From contig NZ_JONH01000010.1 of NCBI RefSeq assembly GCF_000711795.1, positions 62,001 through 126,000 of the forward strand: a DNA stretch of 64,000 nucleotides, given 5' to 3'. Shown here piece after piece: positions 28,168 to 36,926 of the stretch; position 1 is the first letter of the stretch; every line of letters begins with the position of its first letter. The notes beneath the pieces are model-generated. The model saw only the letters and a list, made by a program, of their open reading frames with translations, searched no databases and was not told the DNA's origin. Origin of the DNA: Vibrio pacinii DSM 19139 (lineage in GTDB: Bacteria > Pseudomonadota > Gammaproteobacteria > Enterobacterales > Vibrionaceae). A program made the position numbers and the translations under genes.

Positions 28168-28887
28168 TTACTCGGCATCACCAAGAAGAACTGAGTCTAA
28201 CGCGATGATCATCATATCGTTAAAGGTAGTTTGACGCTCATCAGACGTAGTTTGCTCACCCGTCTTGATATGATCAGACACCGTACAGATAGTCAGCGCT
28301 TTCGCACCATATTCGGCACATACGCCATAAATACCAGCCGCTTCCATTTCAACACCGACGATGCCGTACTTGTCCATGACATCAAACATTTCTGGATCTG
28401 GCGTGTAGAACAGCTCAGCAGAGAATAAGTTACCCACTTTTACTTCAATGCCGCGCGCTTTGGCCGCATCTTCTGCAGCGCGAACCATTTTGTAGTCAGC
28501 AATTGCCGCAAAATCATGATCTTTAAAGCGAATACGGTTCACTTTCGAGTCAGTACATGCGCCCATGCCAATCACAACATCGCGAACTTTAATATCTTCA
28601 CTAACCGCACCACAGCTACCGACACGGATAATTTTCTTAACCCCGAAGTCTTTGATTAGCTCAGTGGCGTAAATTGAGCACGATGGAATACCCATACCGT
28701 GGCCCATAACAGAAACTTTACGACCTTTGTAAGTGCCCGTGAAACCGTACATATTGCGTACGTCACATACCTGTACAACATCTTCTAGGAAAGTTTCTGC
28801 AATGTATTTGGCACGTAGTGGGTCACCTGGCATAAGAACTACATCAGCGAATGCGCCCATTTCTGCATTGATATGTGGAGTTGCCAT
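28168..28887 (-). CDS. deoD: Purine nucleoside phosphorylase
   Basis: A 239-residue hexameric-type phosphorylase that splits purine (deoxy)ribonucleosides into base and sugar-1-phosphate. It begins [20 protein letters not shown] and shows the phosphate-binding [12 protein letters not shown] and RVGSCGAV, the substrate segment [11 protein letters not shown], and CTVSDHI with the catalytic Asp. It is the last gene of the deo operon, 69 bases after deoB. Confidence 0.98.
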   Translation of the reverse strand: MATPHINAEMGAFADVVLMPGDPLRAKYIAETFLEDVVQVCDVRNMYGFTGTYKGRKVSVMGHGMGIPSCSIYATELIKDFGVKKIIRVGSCGAVSEDIKVRDVVIGMGACTDSKVNRIRFKDHDFAAIADYKMVRAAEDAAKARGIEVKVGNLFSAELFYTPDPEMFDVMDKYGIVGVEMEAAGIYGVCAEYGAKALTICTVSDHIKTGEQTTSDERQTTFNDMMIIALDSVLLGDAE

Positions 28888-28956
28888 GATTGAATGTCCT
28901 TAGTTAACGATAACAAAATAATAGAGGGGCAAGCCCTCTATTAATATGAATAGTGA

Positions 28957-30177
28957 TTACAGAAAATTCTTACCGTAATCCATTGGTGATATGCCGAAGT
29001 AACTGGCCAACGTTTGACCAATATCAGCAAAGCTTTCGCGTAAACCCAGTGAGCCTGCGGGAACTTTCGGCCCATAAACGATAACGGGAATGTGCTCACG
29101 AGTATGATCGGTACCTGGCCATGTAGGGTCACAGCCATGATCAGCGGTCAAGATCAAGATATCGTCTTCTTTCATCATTTCGATGACTTCGTTGATTCGA
29201 CCATCGAAGTACTCTAGTGCTGCTGCGTAGCCTGCAACATCGCGGCGATGGCCGTACGCTGAGTCAAAGTCGACAAAGTTTGTGAAGACAATGGTGTTAT
29301 CAGCCGCGACTTTGATCGCTTCTTTTGTCGCTTCAAACAGTGCAGGAATACCCGTTGCTTTGGTTTTTTGCGTAATACCGCAACCAGCATAGATATCGGA
29401 AATTTTACCGATTGAGTGAACCTGACCACCTTTCTCATCGACCAATTTTTGCAACACTGTCGCTGATGGTGGCTCTAGAGAAAGGTCTCGGCGGTTGCCA
29501 GTACGCTCAAATTGGCCTTTGCCTGGGCCAATAAATGGACGCGCGATAACACGACCAATATTGTAATCTTCAAGCTCTTCACGCGCAATTTGGCACAGCT
29601 CTAACAAGCGATCGAGGCCAAAGGTCTCTTCGTGACAAGCAATTTGAAATACCGAGTCAGCAGAAGTATAGAAAATAGGTTGCCCTGTCTTCATATGCGC
29701 TTCACCTAAATCATCCAGCACTTGCGTACCCGATGCATGGCAATTGCCAAGGAAACCATCCAGACCTGCACGCTCTAAAATACGGTCGGTCAGCTCTGTA
29801 GGGAAGCTGTTCTGTTTATCCGTGAAATAACCCCAATCAAACAATACTGGCACACCCGCAATTTCCCAGTGACCAGATGGCGTGTCTTTGCCAGAAGATA
29901 ACTCGGCCGCATGACCATAGGCACCAATGATCTCAACGTCGGCATCTAGACCTGGAGCAAAGCGACCTGTTGACTCTTTGTGCGCCATCGCCAAGCCCAA
30001 TTTAGACAGGTTTGGCAGTGTCAGCGGACCGCGACGATCCGCGTTGTCAGCTAAGCCTTGAGCACACTGATCAGCGATATGACCGAGAGTGTCTGCACCA
30101 ACATCACCAAACTTATCAGCATCAGCGGTTTCACCAATGCCAAACGAATCTAATACTAAAATAAATGCTCTTTTCAT
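28957..30177 (-). CDS. deoB: Phosphopentomutase
   Basis: A 406-residue metalloenzyme of the alkaline phosphatase superfamily converting (deoxy)ribose-1-phosphate to the 5-phosphate. Metal-site residues lie in [17 protein letters not shown] at 9-25 and in the C-terminal [19 protein letters not shown]. The phosphorylated threonine is in [12 protein letters not shown]. It links DeoA and DeoD to DeoC. The ribosome binding site is AAGGAAGAG. An ERIC-like repeat fills the 188-base space between deoA and this gene. Confidence 0.98.
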   Translation of the reverse strand: MKRAFILVLDSFGIGETADADKFGDVGADTLGHIADQCAQGLADNADRRGPLTLPNLSKLGLAMAHKESTGRFAPGLDADVEIIGAYGHAAELSSGKDTPSGHWEIAGVPVLFDWGYFTDKQNSFPTELTDRILERAGLDGFLGNCHASGTQVLDDLGEAHMKTGQPIFYTSADSVFQIACHEETFGLDRLLELCQIAREELEDYNIGRVIARPFIGPGKGQFERTGNRRDLSLEPPSATVLQKLVDEKGGQVHSIGKISDIYAGCGITQKTKATGIPALFEATKEAIKVAADNTIVFTNFVDFDSAYGHRRDVAGYAAALEYFDGRINEVIEMMKEDDILILTADHGCDPTWPGTDHTREHIPVIVYGPKVPAGSLGLRESFADIGQTLASYFGISPMDYGKNFL

Positions 30178-30247
30178 TGCTCTCTTCCTTTAACTGGTCG
30201 AGAGCAAATGCTCAATCGACCAATCTTATTAATATTATGTTAATCCC

Positions 30248-30363
30248 TAAATAATTGGAGTTACAGCTAGGCGACAAGCAAGTTCAGCCCTAGGAGCATA
30301 GAAGCTCTATGTGATTAGGGTGAATTTTCGCCGTCAACAACGCTGCAACTTCAAGTATGACGG
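30248..30363. repeat. ERIC-like imperfect palindrome, copy B
   Basis: Same element as copy A: left end ATAATTGGAGTTACAGCTAG, right end GCTGCAACTTCAAGTATGACGG, with CCCTAGGAGCATAG and CTATGTGATTAGGG in the core. It starts 2-3 bases after the deoA stop and lies between deoA and deoB, inside the operon. Confidence 0.9.
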
Positions 30364-30365
30364 GA

Positions 30366-31694
30366 TTAAATGTCTTCAGCGCGAATCTGACGATAAATCT
30401 CTGGCGTCGGCGTGTATTCACCACCAACGGTGATCGCTTGTTTCAATGCATCCGCAGCTTCTTGCCACTGCGCTTCATTGCGAGCATGAATAACCGCCAA
30501 AGGCTTATCACTTGACGCTTGTTCACCAAGGCGAATAAAGTGGTCAAAACCCACCGCATAATCAATCGTATCGGTTGCCACGCGGCGACCACCACCCATT
30601 CCGACGACGGCCATACCAATAGCGCGCGTATCCATCGCCGAAACGACGCCCGACTCATCCGCATAAACAGGTTTGATGATGTCTGCTTTATCAAGATAGT
30701 TATCGTAGTTCTCAACGAAATCTGCCGGACCACCTAACCCTGCAACCATCTTACCAAAGCACTCAGCCGCTTTACCGTTATCCAGTACTTGCATCAATTT
30801 TGCACGCGCGTCTTCGGTGTTATCAGCCAGCTTGCCAAGCACTAACATTTCAGCACATGACGCCATGGTCACTTCAAGCAAACGTGGGTTACGGTATTCA
30901 CCAGTAAGGAATCGCACCGCTTCACGCACTTCAACCGCATTGCCAGCAGAAGATGCCAGCACTTGGTTCATATCCGTCAAGATTGCAGTAGTCTTAGTTC
31001 CCGCACCATTAGCCACGGCTACAATTGACTTAGCGAGTTCTTCAGACGCCTCGTACGTTGGCATAAATGCGCCAGAACCTACTTTGACATCCATCACCAA
31101 CGACTCAAGACCTGCCGCTAGTTTCTTCGACAGAATTGACGCAGTAATCAGTGAGATGTTGTCTACTGTCGCGGTAATATCACGTGTTGCGTAAACACGC
31201 TTATCTGCCGGGGCAAGATCGCCCGTTTGACCGATGATAGCCACACCGGCGTCTTTAGTCACATCACCAAACACTTCGTTAGTTGGGGTAATGTTGTAGC
31301 CTGGAATAGACTCAAGTTTATCAAGTGTACCACCAGTGTGACCAAGACCACGACCCGAAATCATGGGTACAAAACCACCACATGCGGCCACCATAGGGCC
31401 AAGCATCAGTGAGGTTACGTCGCCGACACCACCAGTTGAGTGTTTATCAACGATTGGACCACCGAAGTTCTTGTGGCTCCAATCAATCACCATGCCTGAA
31501 TCACGCATTGCACACGTTAAAGCAATACGTTCAGGCATGGTCATTTCATTAAAAAAAATCGCCATAGCAAACGCTGCAATCTGACCTTCAGAGACGCTAT
31601 TATTTGCCACACCTTGAATAAAGAAGTTAATTTCTTCCGCGGTTAGCACTTCGCCGTCGCGTTTTTTACGAATGATTTCTTGAGGTAAGTACAT
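30366..31694 (-). CDS. deoA: Thymidine phosphorylase
   Basis: A 442-residue enzyme splitting thymidine and deoxyuridine. It begins [21 protein letters not shown], matching the family; an open frame extends 44 codons upstream but that part overlaps repeat copy C and lacks homology. The signature [20 protein letters not shown] is near 115-134, and KHSTGGVGD binds phosphate. GGAGGG gives a strong ribosome binding site for ATG 31694. ERIC-like repeats lie on both sides of the gene. Confidence 0.97.
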   Translation of the reverse strand: MYLPQEIIRKKRDGEVLTAEEINFFIQGVANNSVSEGQIAAFAMAIFFNEMTMPERIALTCAMRDSGMVIDWSHKNFGGPIVDKHSTGGVGDVTSLMLGPMVAACGGFVPMISGRGLGHTGGTLDKLESIPGYNITPTNEVFGDVTKDAGVAIIGQTGDLAPADKRVYATRDITATVDNISLITASILSKKLAAGLESLVMDVKVGSGAFMPTYEASEELAKSIVAVANGAGTKTTAILTDMNQVLASSAGNAVEVREAVRFLTGEYRNPRLLEVTMASCAEMLVLGKLADNTEDARAKLMQVLDNGKAAECFGKMVAGLGGPADFVENYDNYLDKADIIKPVYADESGVVSAMDTRAIGMAVVGMGGGRRVATDTIDYAVGFDHFIRLGEQASSDKPLAVIHARNEAQWQEAADALKQAITVGGEYTPTPEIYRQIRAEDI

Positions 31695-31798
31695 TAGACC
31701 CTCCCACGCTGTGAATAGCGATAGTTGTAAGGTAAAGAGGTTATGTGGAACAGCAAAATGCCGCTCCACCAAACAGACTTTATTTTCATCAATTCTTA

Positions 31799-31911
31799 CA
31801 TATTTGGCGTTGCAGCTAGGCGGCAAGTAAGTTCATTCCTATGAGCTTAGAGGCTCTATGTGATTAGGATGAACTTACGTAGACAACAACGCTGCGCCGT
31901 CAAATATACGA
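31799..31911. repeat. ERIC-like imperfect palindrome, copy C
   Basis: The most diverged copy: left end GGCGTTGCAGCTAGGCGGCA, right end AACAACGCTGCGCCGTCAA, with CCTATGAGCTTAG and CTATGTGATTAGGA in the core. It starts 5 bases after the deoC stop, between deoC and deoA, in the same orientation as the other three. Confidence 0.85.
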
Positions 31912-31916
31912 GAAAA

Positions 31917-32693
31917 TTAGTAGGCTGCTGGATCAGCAGTCTCGTCTGTCACTTCTAATGTATTAAGTAGGTTAGTTAGTAGGCTTGACGCACCAAAACG
32001 GTAATGACGAGCATCCACCCAGTTATCACCTAGGATCTCATCTGCCATTGCCAAATACGCTTGTGCATCTTCAGCCGTACGAACGCCACCAGCAGGTTTG
32101 AAACCCACACTTTCGGCAACGCCCATGTCACGAATCACTTCTAGCATCATGCGAGCGTATTCTGGAGTTGCGTTTACTGGCACTTTACCTGTGGAGGTTT
32201 TGATGAAGTCGGCACCCGCTTTGATACAGATTTCAGAAGCCTTTTTGATCAGCGCTTCTTCTTTGAGCTCACCGGTTTCGATGATCACTTTAAGCAAAAT
32301 GTCTCCGCAAGCCGCTTTACATTGCTTAACAAGCTCGAAACCCACTTCCTCGTTACCTGCCATCAGCGCACGGTATGGGAATACCACGTCGACTTCATCT
32401 GCACCGTACGCCACTGCTGCTTTGGTTTCAGCCACTGCGATATCAATATCGTCATTACCGTGTGGGAAGTTAGTTACCGTCGCAATACGAATATCAGGTG
32501 TGCCTTGCTCACGAAGTGTTTTCTTCGCAATCGGAATAAAGCGAGGGTATATACAGATTGCAGCTGTGTTTCCTACTGCTGATTTAGCGTCATGACAAAG
32601 TGATATTACTTTCGCATCAGTGTCATCATCATTCAGCGTAGTTAGGTCCATAAGTTTTAGTGCACGTAGTGCTGCTGCTTTTAAATCGCTCAT
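31917..32693 (-). CDS. deoC: Deoxyribose-phosphate aldolase
   Basis: A 258-residue class I aldolase turning deoxyribose-5-phosphate into glyceraldehyde-3-phosphate and acetaldehyde. The Schiff-base lysine is in DFIKTSTGK; the second key lysine is in [17 protein letters not shown] is also typical. It is the first classical deo gene (order deoC-deoA-deoB-deoD) and has GGAG before the ATG. A candidate operator lies at 32727-32748. Confidence 0.98.
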   Translation of the reverse strand: MSDLKAAALRALKLMDLTTLNDDDTDAKVISLCHDAKSAVGNTAAICIYPRFIPIAKKTLREQGTPDIRIATVTNFPHGNDDIDIAVAETKAAVAYGADEVDVVFPYRALMAGNEEVGFELVKQCKAACGDILLKVIIETGELKEEALIKKASEICIKAGADFIKTSTGKVPVNATPEYARMMLEVIRDMGVAESVGFKPAGGVRTAEDAQAYLAMADEILGDNWVDARHYRFGASSLLTNLLNTLEVTDETADPAAY

Positions 32694-32726
32694 TTCTATC
32701 TCCGATCAATATTCAAAAAAGTGACG

Positions 32727-32748
32727 GTTCTAAATACATTTTTAGAAC
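32727..32748. promoter_or_regulatory. Candidate operator upstream of deoC
   Basis: GTTCTAAA and TTTAGAAC form a perfect 8-bp inverted repeat with a 6-base spacer, 34 bases before the deoC start. The half-sites share TTCTAA/TTAGAA with the E. coli DeoR operator, but spacing differs. It could also be an RNA hairpin. Confidence 0.45.
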
Positions 32749-32951
32749 TGCAGTCATTTATGAACGGACTTGGTTCCTTGAAGACTCGGCATATACAGCG
32801 AAAATATACCAATTGCTATCCCTGTCACCGCACAGTACCAGTTTGGTCTATGGCACAACAATCTGCGATTGCGGTGTCTAACGTATATGGGCTCAGCCCT
32901 AGCAACTTATGTTGCCACTATCGATAATCATACTCCTTGTATCGATTATCT

Positions 32952-33122
32952 CTAGCTAAAAAACTTCTCAATGATCCATTGATAAGTTAGACCACCTAAG
33001 TAAACCCCAACAATGCCCATAATGCCTGACAAAACAGGCGGCGCTGGTATGGGTAACTTAAGCGCAGAAAACAGGACTCCAACAACAAAACCCGCTAAGG
33101 TTGCGAGGATAACTTCATTCAT
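32952..33122 (-). CDS. XapX domain small membrane protein
   Basis: A 56-residue protein beginning MNEVILATLAGFVVGVLFSA and containing KLPIPAPPVLSGIMGIVGVYLGG. Two hydrophobic segments (about 4-20 and 29-45) are separated by the proline-rich turn that defines the XapX domain. The function is unknown; the name comes from its occurrence near xanthosine and nucleoside genes. It stands between nupC and deoC on the same strand, fitting a link with nucleoside uptake or use. TAGGG is a weak ribosome binding site. Confidence 0.85.
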   Translation of the reverse strand: MNEVILATLAGFVVGVLFSALKLPIPAPPVLSGIMGIVGVYLGGLTYQWIIEKFFS

Positions 33123-33457
33123 GAGTTTTACCCTACTATCTATAGTTAACTACATTATAGATATTTATCGCGGAACTGTAGTCGCTCATAGAGCGCAAAC
33201 GGTTTGTATCTCAAAAAAGTGTCTGTTCAACGTTTGCGCGGGCTAGCCTCTCGCAAACATGATGTATTTGCTTGTCTGAACCGAGAACAGACAATGGTTG
33301 AAAACTTAACTTAATCACAGACAAGTCATGTTCTCAGATGGTCAAAATTGTGAGTGTGGGAGCAAAGCTCCTAGGATTCTAATCTCTGGGAGCTTAGCTC
33401 GCTAAGTGGCTAGAATGAGAAATCTCAGTAAGCGCAGTCATCACAATACGCTGAAAA
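33123..33457 (-). promoter_or_regulatory. xapX/deo upstream region with operator-like and hairpin repeats
   Basis: This is the bulk of a 410-base gap between nupC and xapX. GCGCAAAC (33193-33200), GTTTGCGC (33232-33239) and CGCAAAC (33252-33258) are three copies of one half-site, two in inverted arrangement; GCAAAC halves are typical of LacI-family operators such as PurR and CytR. Beyond them are hairpins TTGTCTG/CAGACAA (33272-33294) and GGAGC/GCTCC (33359-33371). The deo promoter is probably here, but I cannot place it. No open frame is convincing. Confidence 0.5.
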
Positions 33458-33500
33458 CAAAAAAGCCCCGTAGCACACAGTGTGTGACTACGGGGCTTTT
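33458..33500 (-). terminator. Terminator after nupC
   Basis: AAAAGCCCCGTAG (33461-33473) and CTACGGGGCTTTT (33488-33500) form a 13-bp perfect stem. On the minus strand it follows nupC by 33 bases and is followed by a T-run. Confidence 0.93.
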
Positions 33501-33532
33501 AAAGTGGCGTCTATATAATCTTTCTTACTTAA

Positions 33533-34795
33533 TTAGAAAGATAGGAAGAAGCCAGCGATTGTCGCTGCCATCAGGTTAGATAGCGTACCAGCACAAACCG
33601 CTTTAACACCCATACGAGCGATGTCGTGACGACGGTTTGGCGCTAGGCCACCTAGACCACCTAGTAGAATCGCGATAGAAGAAAGGTTTGCGAAACCACA
33701 TAGAGCGAAGGCAATGATTGCTTGAGTCTTCTCAGTCATCACAGCACCTGTCGCTGCAACTACTTGAGCGTTCTCACCAACATAAGGGACGAAGTTCAGG
33801 TAAGCAACGAATTCGTTCACAACCAGTTTTTGACCGATGAATGAACCAGCAACTGTTGCTTCTTCCCATGGCACACCGATTAGGAATGCTAGAGGCGAGA
33901 ATAGGTAACCTAGTAGGATTTCTAGTGTTAGCTCAGGCATACCGAACCAACCGCCAACGCCACCTAGAATACCGTTAACCAATGCGATTAGGCCGATGAA
34001 TGCCAATAGCATTGCACCAACGTTAAGCGCAAGTTGTAGACCAACTGATGCACCGCCTGCAGCTGCGTCGATAACGTTAGCTGGCTTGTCGTCACCACCG
34101 TCAATGTCATTACCTAGATTTTCATCTGGAGTGTCAGTTTCAGGCTTGATGATTTTAGCGAATAAAAGACCACCAGGTGCTGCCATGAATGATGCTGCTA
34201 CAAGGTATTCTAGAGGAACACCCATAGACGCGTAACCTGCTAGTACACCACCAGCAACAGACGCTAAACCACCACACATTACTGCAAATAGCTCAGATTG
34301 AGTCATTTTAGGTACAAACGGACGAACCACTAGTGGCGCTTCAGTTTGACCAACAAAAATGTTAGCTGCTGCAGACATAGACTCGGCACGTGAAGTACCT
34401 AGTGCTTTTTGTAGACCACCACCAAGAATCTTGATAACCCATTGCATAACACCAATGTAGTAAAGTACAGAGATAAGTGCAGAGAAGAAGATTAGTGTTG
34501 GGAGTACTTGGAATGCAAAGATGAAACCGATACCGTCAACTGAGAAGTTAACAAGGCTGCCGAATAGGAAACCAGTACCGTCTTTACCGTAATCGATAAC
34601 GTTCTGTACACCAGCTGAGAAACCAGCCAGTAGGTCGCGACCCCATGGTACGTAAAGAACGAAACCACCGATGATAAATTGGATAGCAAAAGCGCCACCC
34701 ACAGTTCTTAGATTGATAGCTTTGCGGTTATCAGACAGTAGTAATGCAAGTCCTAGCAATACTGCCATGCCGACTAGGCTCATAAACAGGCTCAT
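33533..34795 (-). CDS. nupC: Concentrative nucleoside transporter (Na+-coupled CNT type)
   Basis: A 420-residue inner membrane nucleoside importer. It begins MSLFMSLVGMAVLLGLALLL and is strikingly like the crystallised V. cholerae CNT, which uses a sodium gradient. Core motifs are NIFVGQTEAPLVVRPF, GGLASVAGGVLAGYASMGV and the C-terminal FALCGFANLSSIAI, where nucleoside and sodium ligands lie. A near-perfect CRP site is 145 bases upstream. With deoC-deoA-deoB-deoD next to it, imported nucleosides would be degraded directly. Confidence 0.96.
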   Translation of the reverse strand: MSLFMSLVGMAVLLGLALLLSDNRKAINLRTVGGAFAIQFIIGGFVLYVPWGRDLLAGFSAGVQNVIDYGKDGTGFLFGSLVNFSVDGIGFIFAFQVLPTLIFFSALISVLYYIGVMQWVIKILGGGLQKALGTSRAESMSAAANIFVGQTEAPLVVRPFVPKMTQSELFAVMCGGLASVAGGVLAGYASMGVPLEYLVAASFMAAPGGLLFAKIIKPETDTPDENLGNDIDGGDDKPANVIDAAAGGASVGLQLALNVGAMLLAFIGLIALVNGILGGVGGWFGMPELTLEILLGYLFSPLAFLIGVPWEEATVAGSFIGQKLVVNEFVAYLNFVPYVGENAQVVAATGAVMTEKTQAIIAFALCGFANLSSIAILLGGLGGLAPNRRHDIARMGVKAVCAGTLSNLMAATIAGFFLSF

Positions 34796-34939
34796 AGTTT
34801 ATGACTTCCTTATAGGTTATTTATTGGCGTGTAACAAAATGGTGCTCAAAAGAAGCCGCAATTATACTCATCCGTCCATTGATAAAGTAATGCCGCCCTC
34901 ACAGTTTCTGATAAGATTCATCATGCATTCACTCAGTTA

Positions 34940-34955
34940 CGTGAATTAAGTCACA
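34940..34955. promoter_or_regulatory. CRP site upstream of nupC
   Basis: CGTGAATTAAGTCACA matches TGTGA-N6-TCACA with a single mismatch. It lies 145 bases before the nupC start codon. Nucleoside uptake genes are typically under CRP and CytR control; the precise promoter position here is unknown. Confidence 0.65.
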
Positions 34956-34999
34956 TTTAGGTGTGTTTGCATTCATCAAATGAACAATTTCTTTGGGAA

Positions 35000-35767
35000 T
35001 TATTCACAAATACCGAACACCAGATTGCTATTTTTCCAAACGTTTTCAGCAACCGTTTGCTTAGGCATTTCCTTTAACTCCGAGAGGCAGGTCAATATTT
35101 GAGCTATCATTTTGGGATGATTCGGCTTGCCTTGATGACCATTCAATGGCATGTCGGGAGAATCCGTCTCTAAAACGATATACTGCAAGGGAAGCGAAGC
35201 GATCGCGTGTCGAGTTTTCTGCGCACGTGGATAGGTAATCACGCCGCCGACGCCAATGAAAAAACCACGTTCAACCCACTGCATTGCTTGTTGGTAGCTA
35301 CCAGAAAAACCGTGTACCACGCCCCCTTGTTCGAAACGAAGTTGCTTTAACAATTGCAACAATCGTGGCTGACTTTTTCGACAGTGAATAACCAAAGGCA
35401 ATTGGCTCTGCTGAGCTAAGCGAACTTGAGCAATAAACAGTTGTTCTTGCCACTGCGGGTCGATGTTAATCATAGCGTCTAGGCCACACTCACCTACCGC
35501 AACGCATTTGTTATCACGCTCCGAAAGCTGCTTTTCAAGCTGTTTAATCGAGGCATCGGGGGTTAAAAAATAGGGGTGGAAACCAAGCGCATAGTAAATA
35601 GAGCAATGGCGACTGGCTAAATCGCGCACTAACTGCCAATTTTCTGCCCCGATAGAGGGCAGCATAATCCTCTCGACACCAACGCTATGGGCCTGTGCGA
35701 GATGAGCCGCAATATCATCAGCAAAAGGGGCAAAATCAAAATGGCAGTGGGTATCAAAAAGGCGCAC
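35000..35767 (-). CDS. yjjV: TatD-family metal-dependent hydrolase (YjjV-like)
   Basis: A 255-residue TIM-barrel hydrolase, probably a metal-dependent deoxyribonuclease. Metal ligands are seen in DTHCHFDF at 5-12, VGECGLDA with the bridging glutamate, VIHCRKS, VVHGFSGS and LETDSPDMPL. The start is GTG, 5 bases after the stop of the DUF5363 gene, so the two look co-transcribed with yaaA. Several TatD paralogues exist; the yjjV assignment is by overall resemblance. Confidence 0.88.
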   Translation of the reverse strand: MRLFDTHCHFDFAPFADDIAAHLAQAHSVGVERIMLPSIGAENWQLVRDLASRHCSIYYALGFHPYFLTPDASIKQLEKQLSERDNKCVAVGECGLDAMINIDPQWQEQLFIAQVRLAQQSQLPLVIHCRKSQPRLLQLLKQLRFEQGGVVHGFSGSYQQAMQWVERGFFIGVGGVITYPRAQKTRHAIASLPLQYIVLETDSPDMPLNGHQGKPNHPKMIAQILTCLSELKEMPKQTVAENVWKNSNLVFGICE

Positions 35768-35772
35768 TAGGG

Positions 35773-35913
35773 CTACGCCTCAGAATTATCAGAGTCATGA
35801 TGAGCTGGGTCACGGCGATAAGGCACACAACTACGCTTATTCTCCGGCGTCAATCCCATTGACAGACACCAAGCGTCGTATCGTGCGATTAAGCGTTTAA
35901 GCCAGTTGATCAT
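35773..35913 (-). CDS. DUF5363 family small protein
   Basis: A 46-residue protein, MINWLKRLIARYDAWCLSMG followed by LTPENKRSCVPYRRDP. The LTPENKRSCVPYRRD segment is the family hallmark; no function is known. An amphipathic N-terminal helix is likely. AGGGGG lies 7-8 bases before the ATG at 35913, which decides against the longer open frame starting at 36006 inside yaaA. It sits 13 bases after yaaA and 5 before yjjV. Confidence 0.82.
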   Translation of the reverse strand: MINWLKRLIARYDAWCLSMGLTPENKRSCVPYRRDPAHHDSDNSEA

Positions 35914-35926
35914 TATCGCCCCCTTG

Positions 35927-36703
35927 TTATGACTGCTCTGCGCGCTTAAACACCAATTCAGTCGGTGTTGATTCCTGCTCGGCAAAGTAATACCCCGCCG
36001 TATCAAACTGAGTTAAGTCCGCGACACTAGAGATTCTGTTGTCAATAATATAGCGTGCCATCATGCCGCGTGCTTTCTTGGCGTAGAAGCTGATCACTTT
36101 ATATTGCCCTTTCTTGCAATCTTTAAATACCGGGGTAATCACTTGCGCATCAAGCGCTTTCGGCTTGACCGCTTTAAAATACTCATTCGACGCTAAGTTA
36201 ATCAGTACATTGTCACCTTGCTTGGCAATCGCCTGATTAAGCTTATCGGTGATCACATTGCCCCAAAACTGGTAGAGGTTACTGCCTTTGTCGTTGGCGA
36301 GTTTGGTTCCCATCTCTAGGCGGTATGGCTGCATAAGATCAAGTGGCCTAAGTAGCCCATAGAGACCAGATAGCATCCGCAGATGATCCTGAGCATAAGC
36401 GAAATCGTCTTCAGACAAAGACTCGGCGTCAAGGCCAGTATAAACGTCACCTTTAAACGCCAAGATAGCTTGACGTGCATTGTCTGGTGTAAATGTATCA
36501 CTCCACTCCTGGAAACGACCAACATTGAGATCAGCAATCTTATCACTGACTTTCATCAAACTGGCAACGTCAGCAGGTGTTAATTGACGGCAAACTTCAA
36601 TTAACTGTTTTGAATAGTCAAGCAACTCAGGTTGGGTATACTTCTGCGTTGCGAGTGGTGATTCATAATCTAAGGTTTTCGCTGGTGACACGACAACTAA
36701 CAT
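35927..36703 (-). CDS. yaaA: Peroxide stress protein YaaA (DUF328)
   Basis: A 258-residue protein of the YaaA family, which limits free iron and protects DNA during hydrogen peroxide stress. It starts [17 protein letters not shown] and contains [36 protein letters not shown] and [11 protein letters not shown], all family signatures. It is first in the unit yaaA-DUF5363-yjjV. I looked for an OxyR-type site upstream but cannot assign one. Confidence 0.95.
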   Translation of the reverse strand: MLVVVSPAKTLDYESPLATQKYTQPELLDYSKQLIEVCRQLTPADVASLMKVSDKIADLNVGRFQEWSDTFTPDNARQAILAFKGDVYTGLDAESLSEDDFAYAQDHLRMLSGLYGLLRPLDLMQPYRLEMGTKLANDKGSNLYQFWGNVITDKLNQAIAKQGDNVLINLASNEYFKAVKPKALDAQVITPVFKDCKKGQYKVISFYAKKARGMMARYIIDNRISSVADLTQFDTAGYYFAEQESTPTELVFKRAEQS

Positions 36704-36744
36704 GACTTTACTCTATCTATTGTACGTTGAGCTATAGGTTACAA

Positions 36745-36775
36745 AAAAAGCCATGCAATGTCTGCATGGCTTTTT
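36745..36775 (-). terminator. Terminator after the alanine/glycine symporter gene
   Basis: AAAAAGCCATGCA (36745-36757) and TGCATGGCTTTTT (36763-36775) make a 13-bp perfect stem with a 5-base loop. It lies beyond repeat copy D, which is therefore in the 3' untranslated RNA. Confidence 0.92.
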
Positions 36776-36800
36776 AAATCGTTTTGATAGGCAAATCTGA

Positions 36801-36921
36801 TAACCTAAATAATTGGAGTTGTAGCTAGGCGGCAAGTCCATTCAGCCCTATGAGCATAGTGTCCCTATGTGATTAGGGTGAATTGACGCAGGCAACAACG
36901 CTACAACTTCAAGTATGACGG
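36801..36921. repeat. ERIC-like imperfect palindrome, copy D
   Basis: Left end TAATTGGAGTTGTAGCTAGG, right end GCTACAACTTCAAGTATGACGG, core CCCTATGAGCATAG and CTATGTGATTAGGG. It is very close to copy B. It starts 5 bases after the symporter stop and precedes the terminator. Confidence 0.9.
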
Positions 36922-36926
36922 TTATA

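Noticed and set aside
32098..32595. 165-codon plus-strand open frame
   Set aside because: Antisense shadow of deoC; no ribosome binding site and low-complexity Ser/Ala content.
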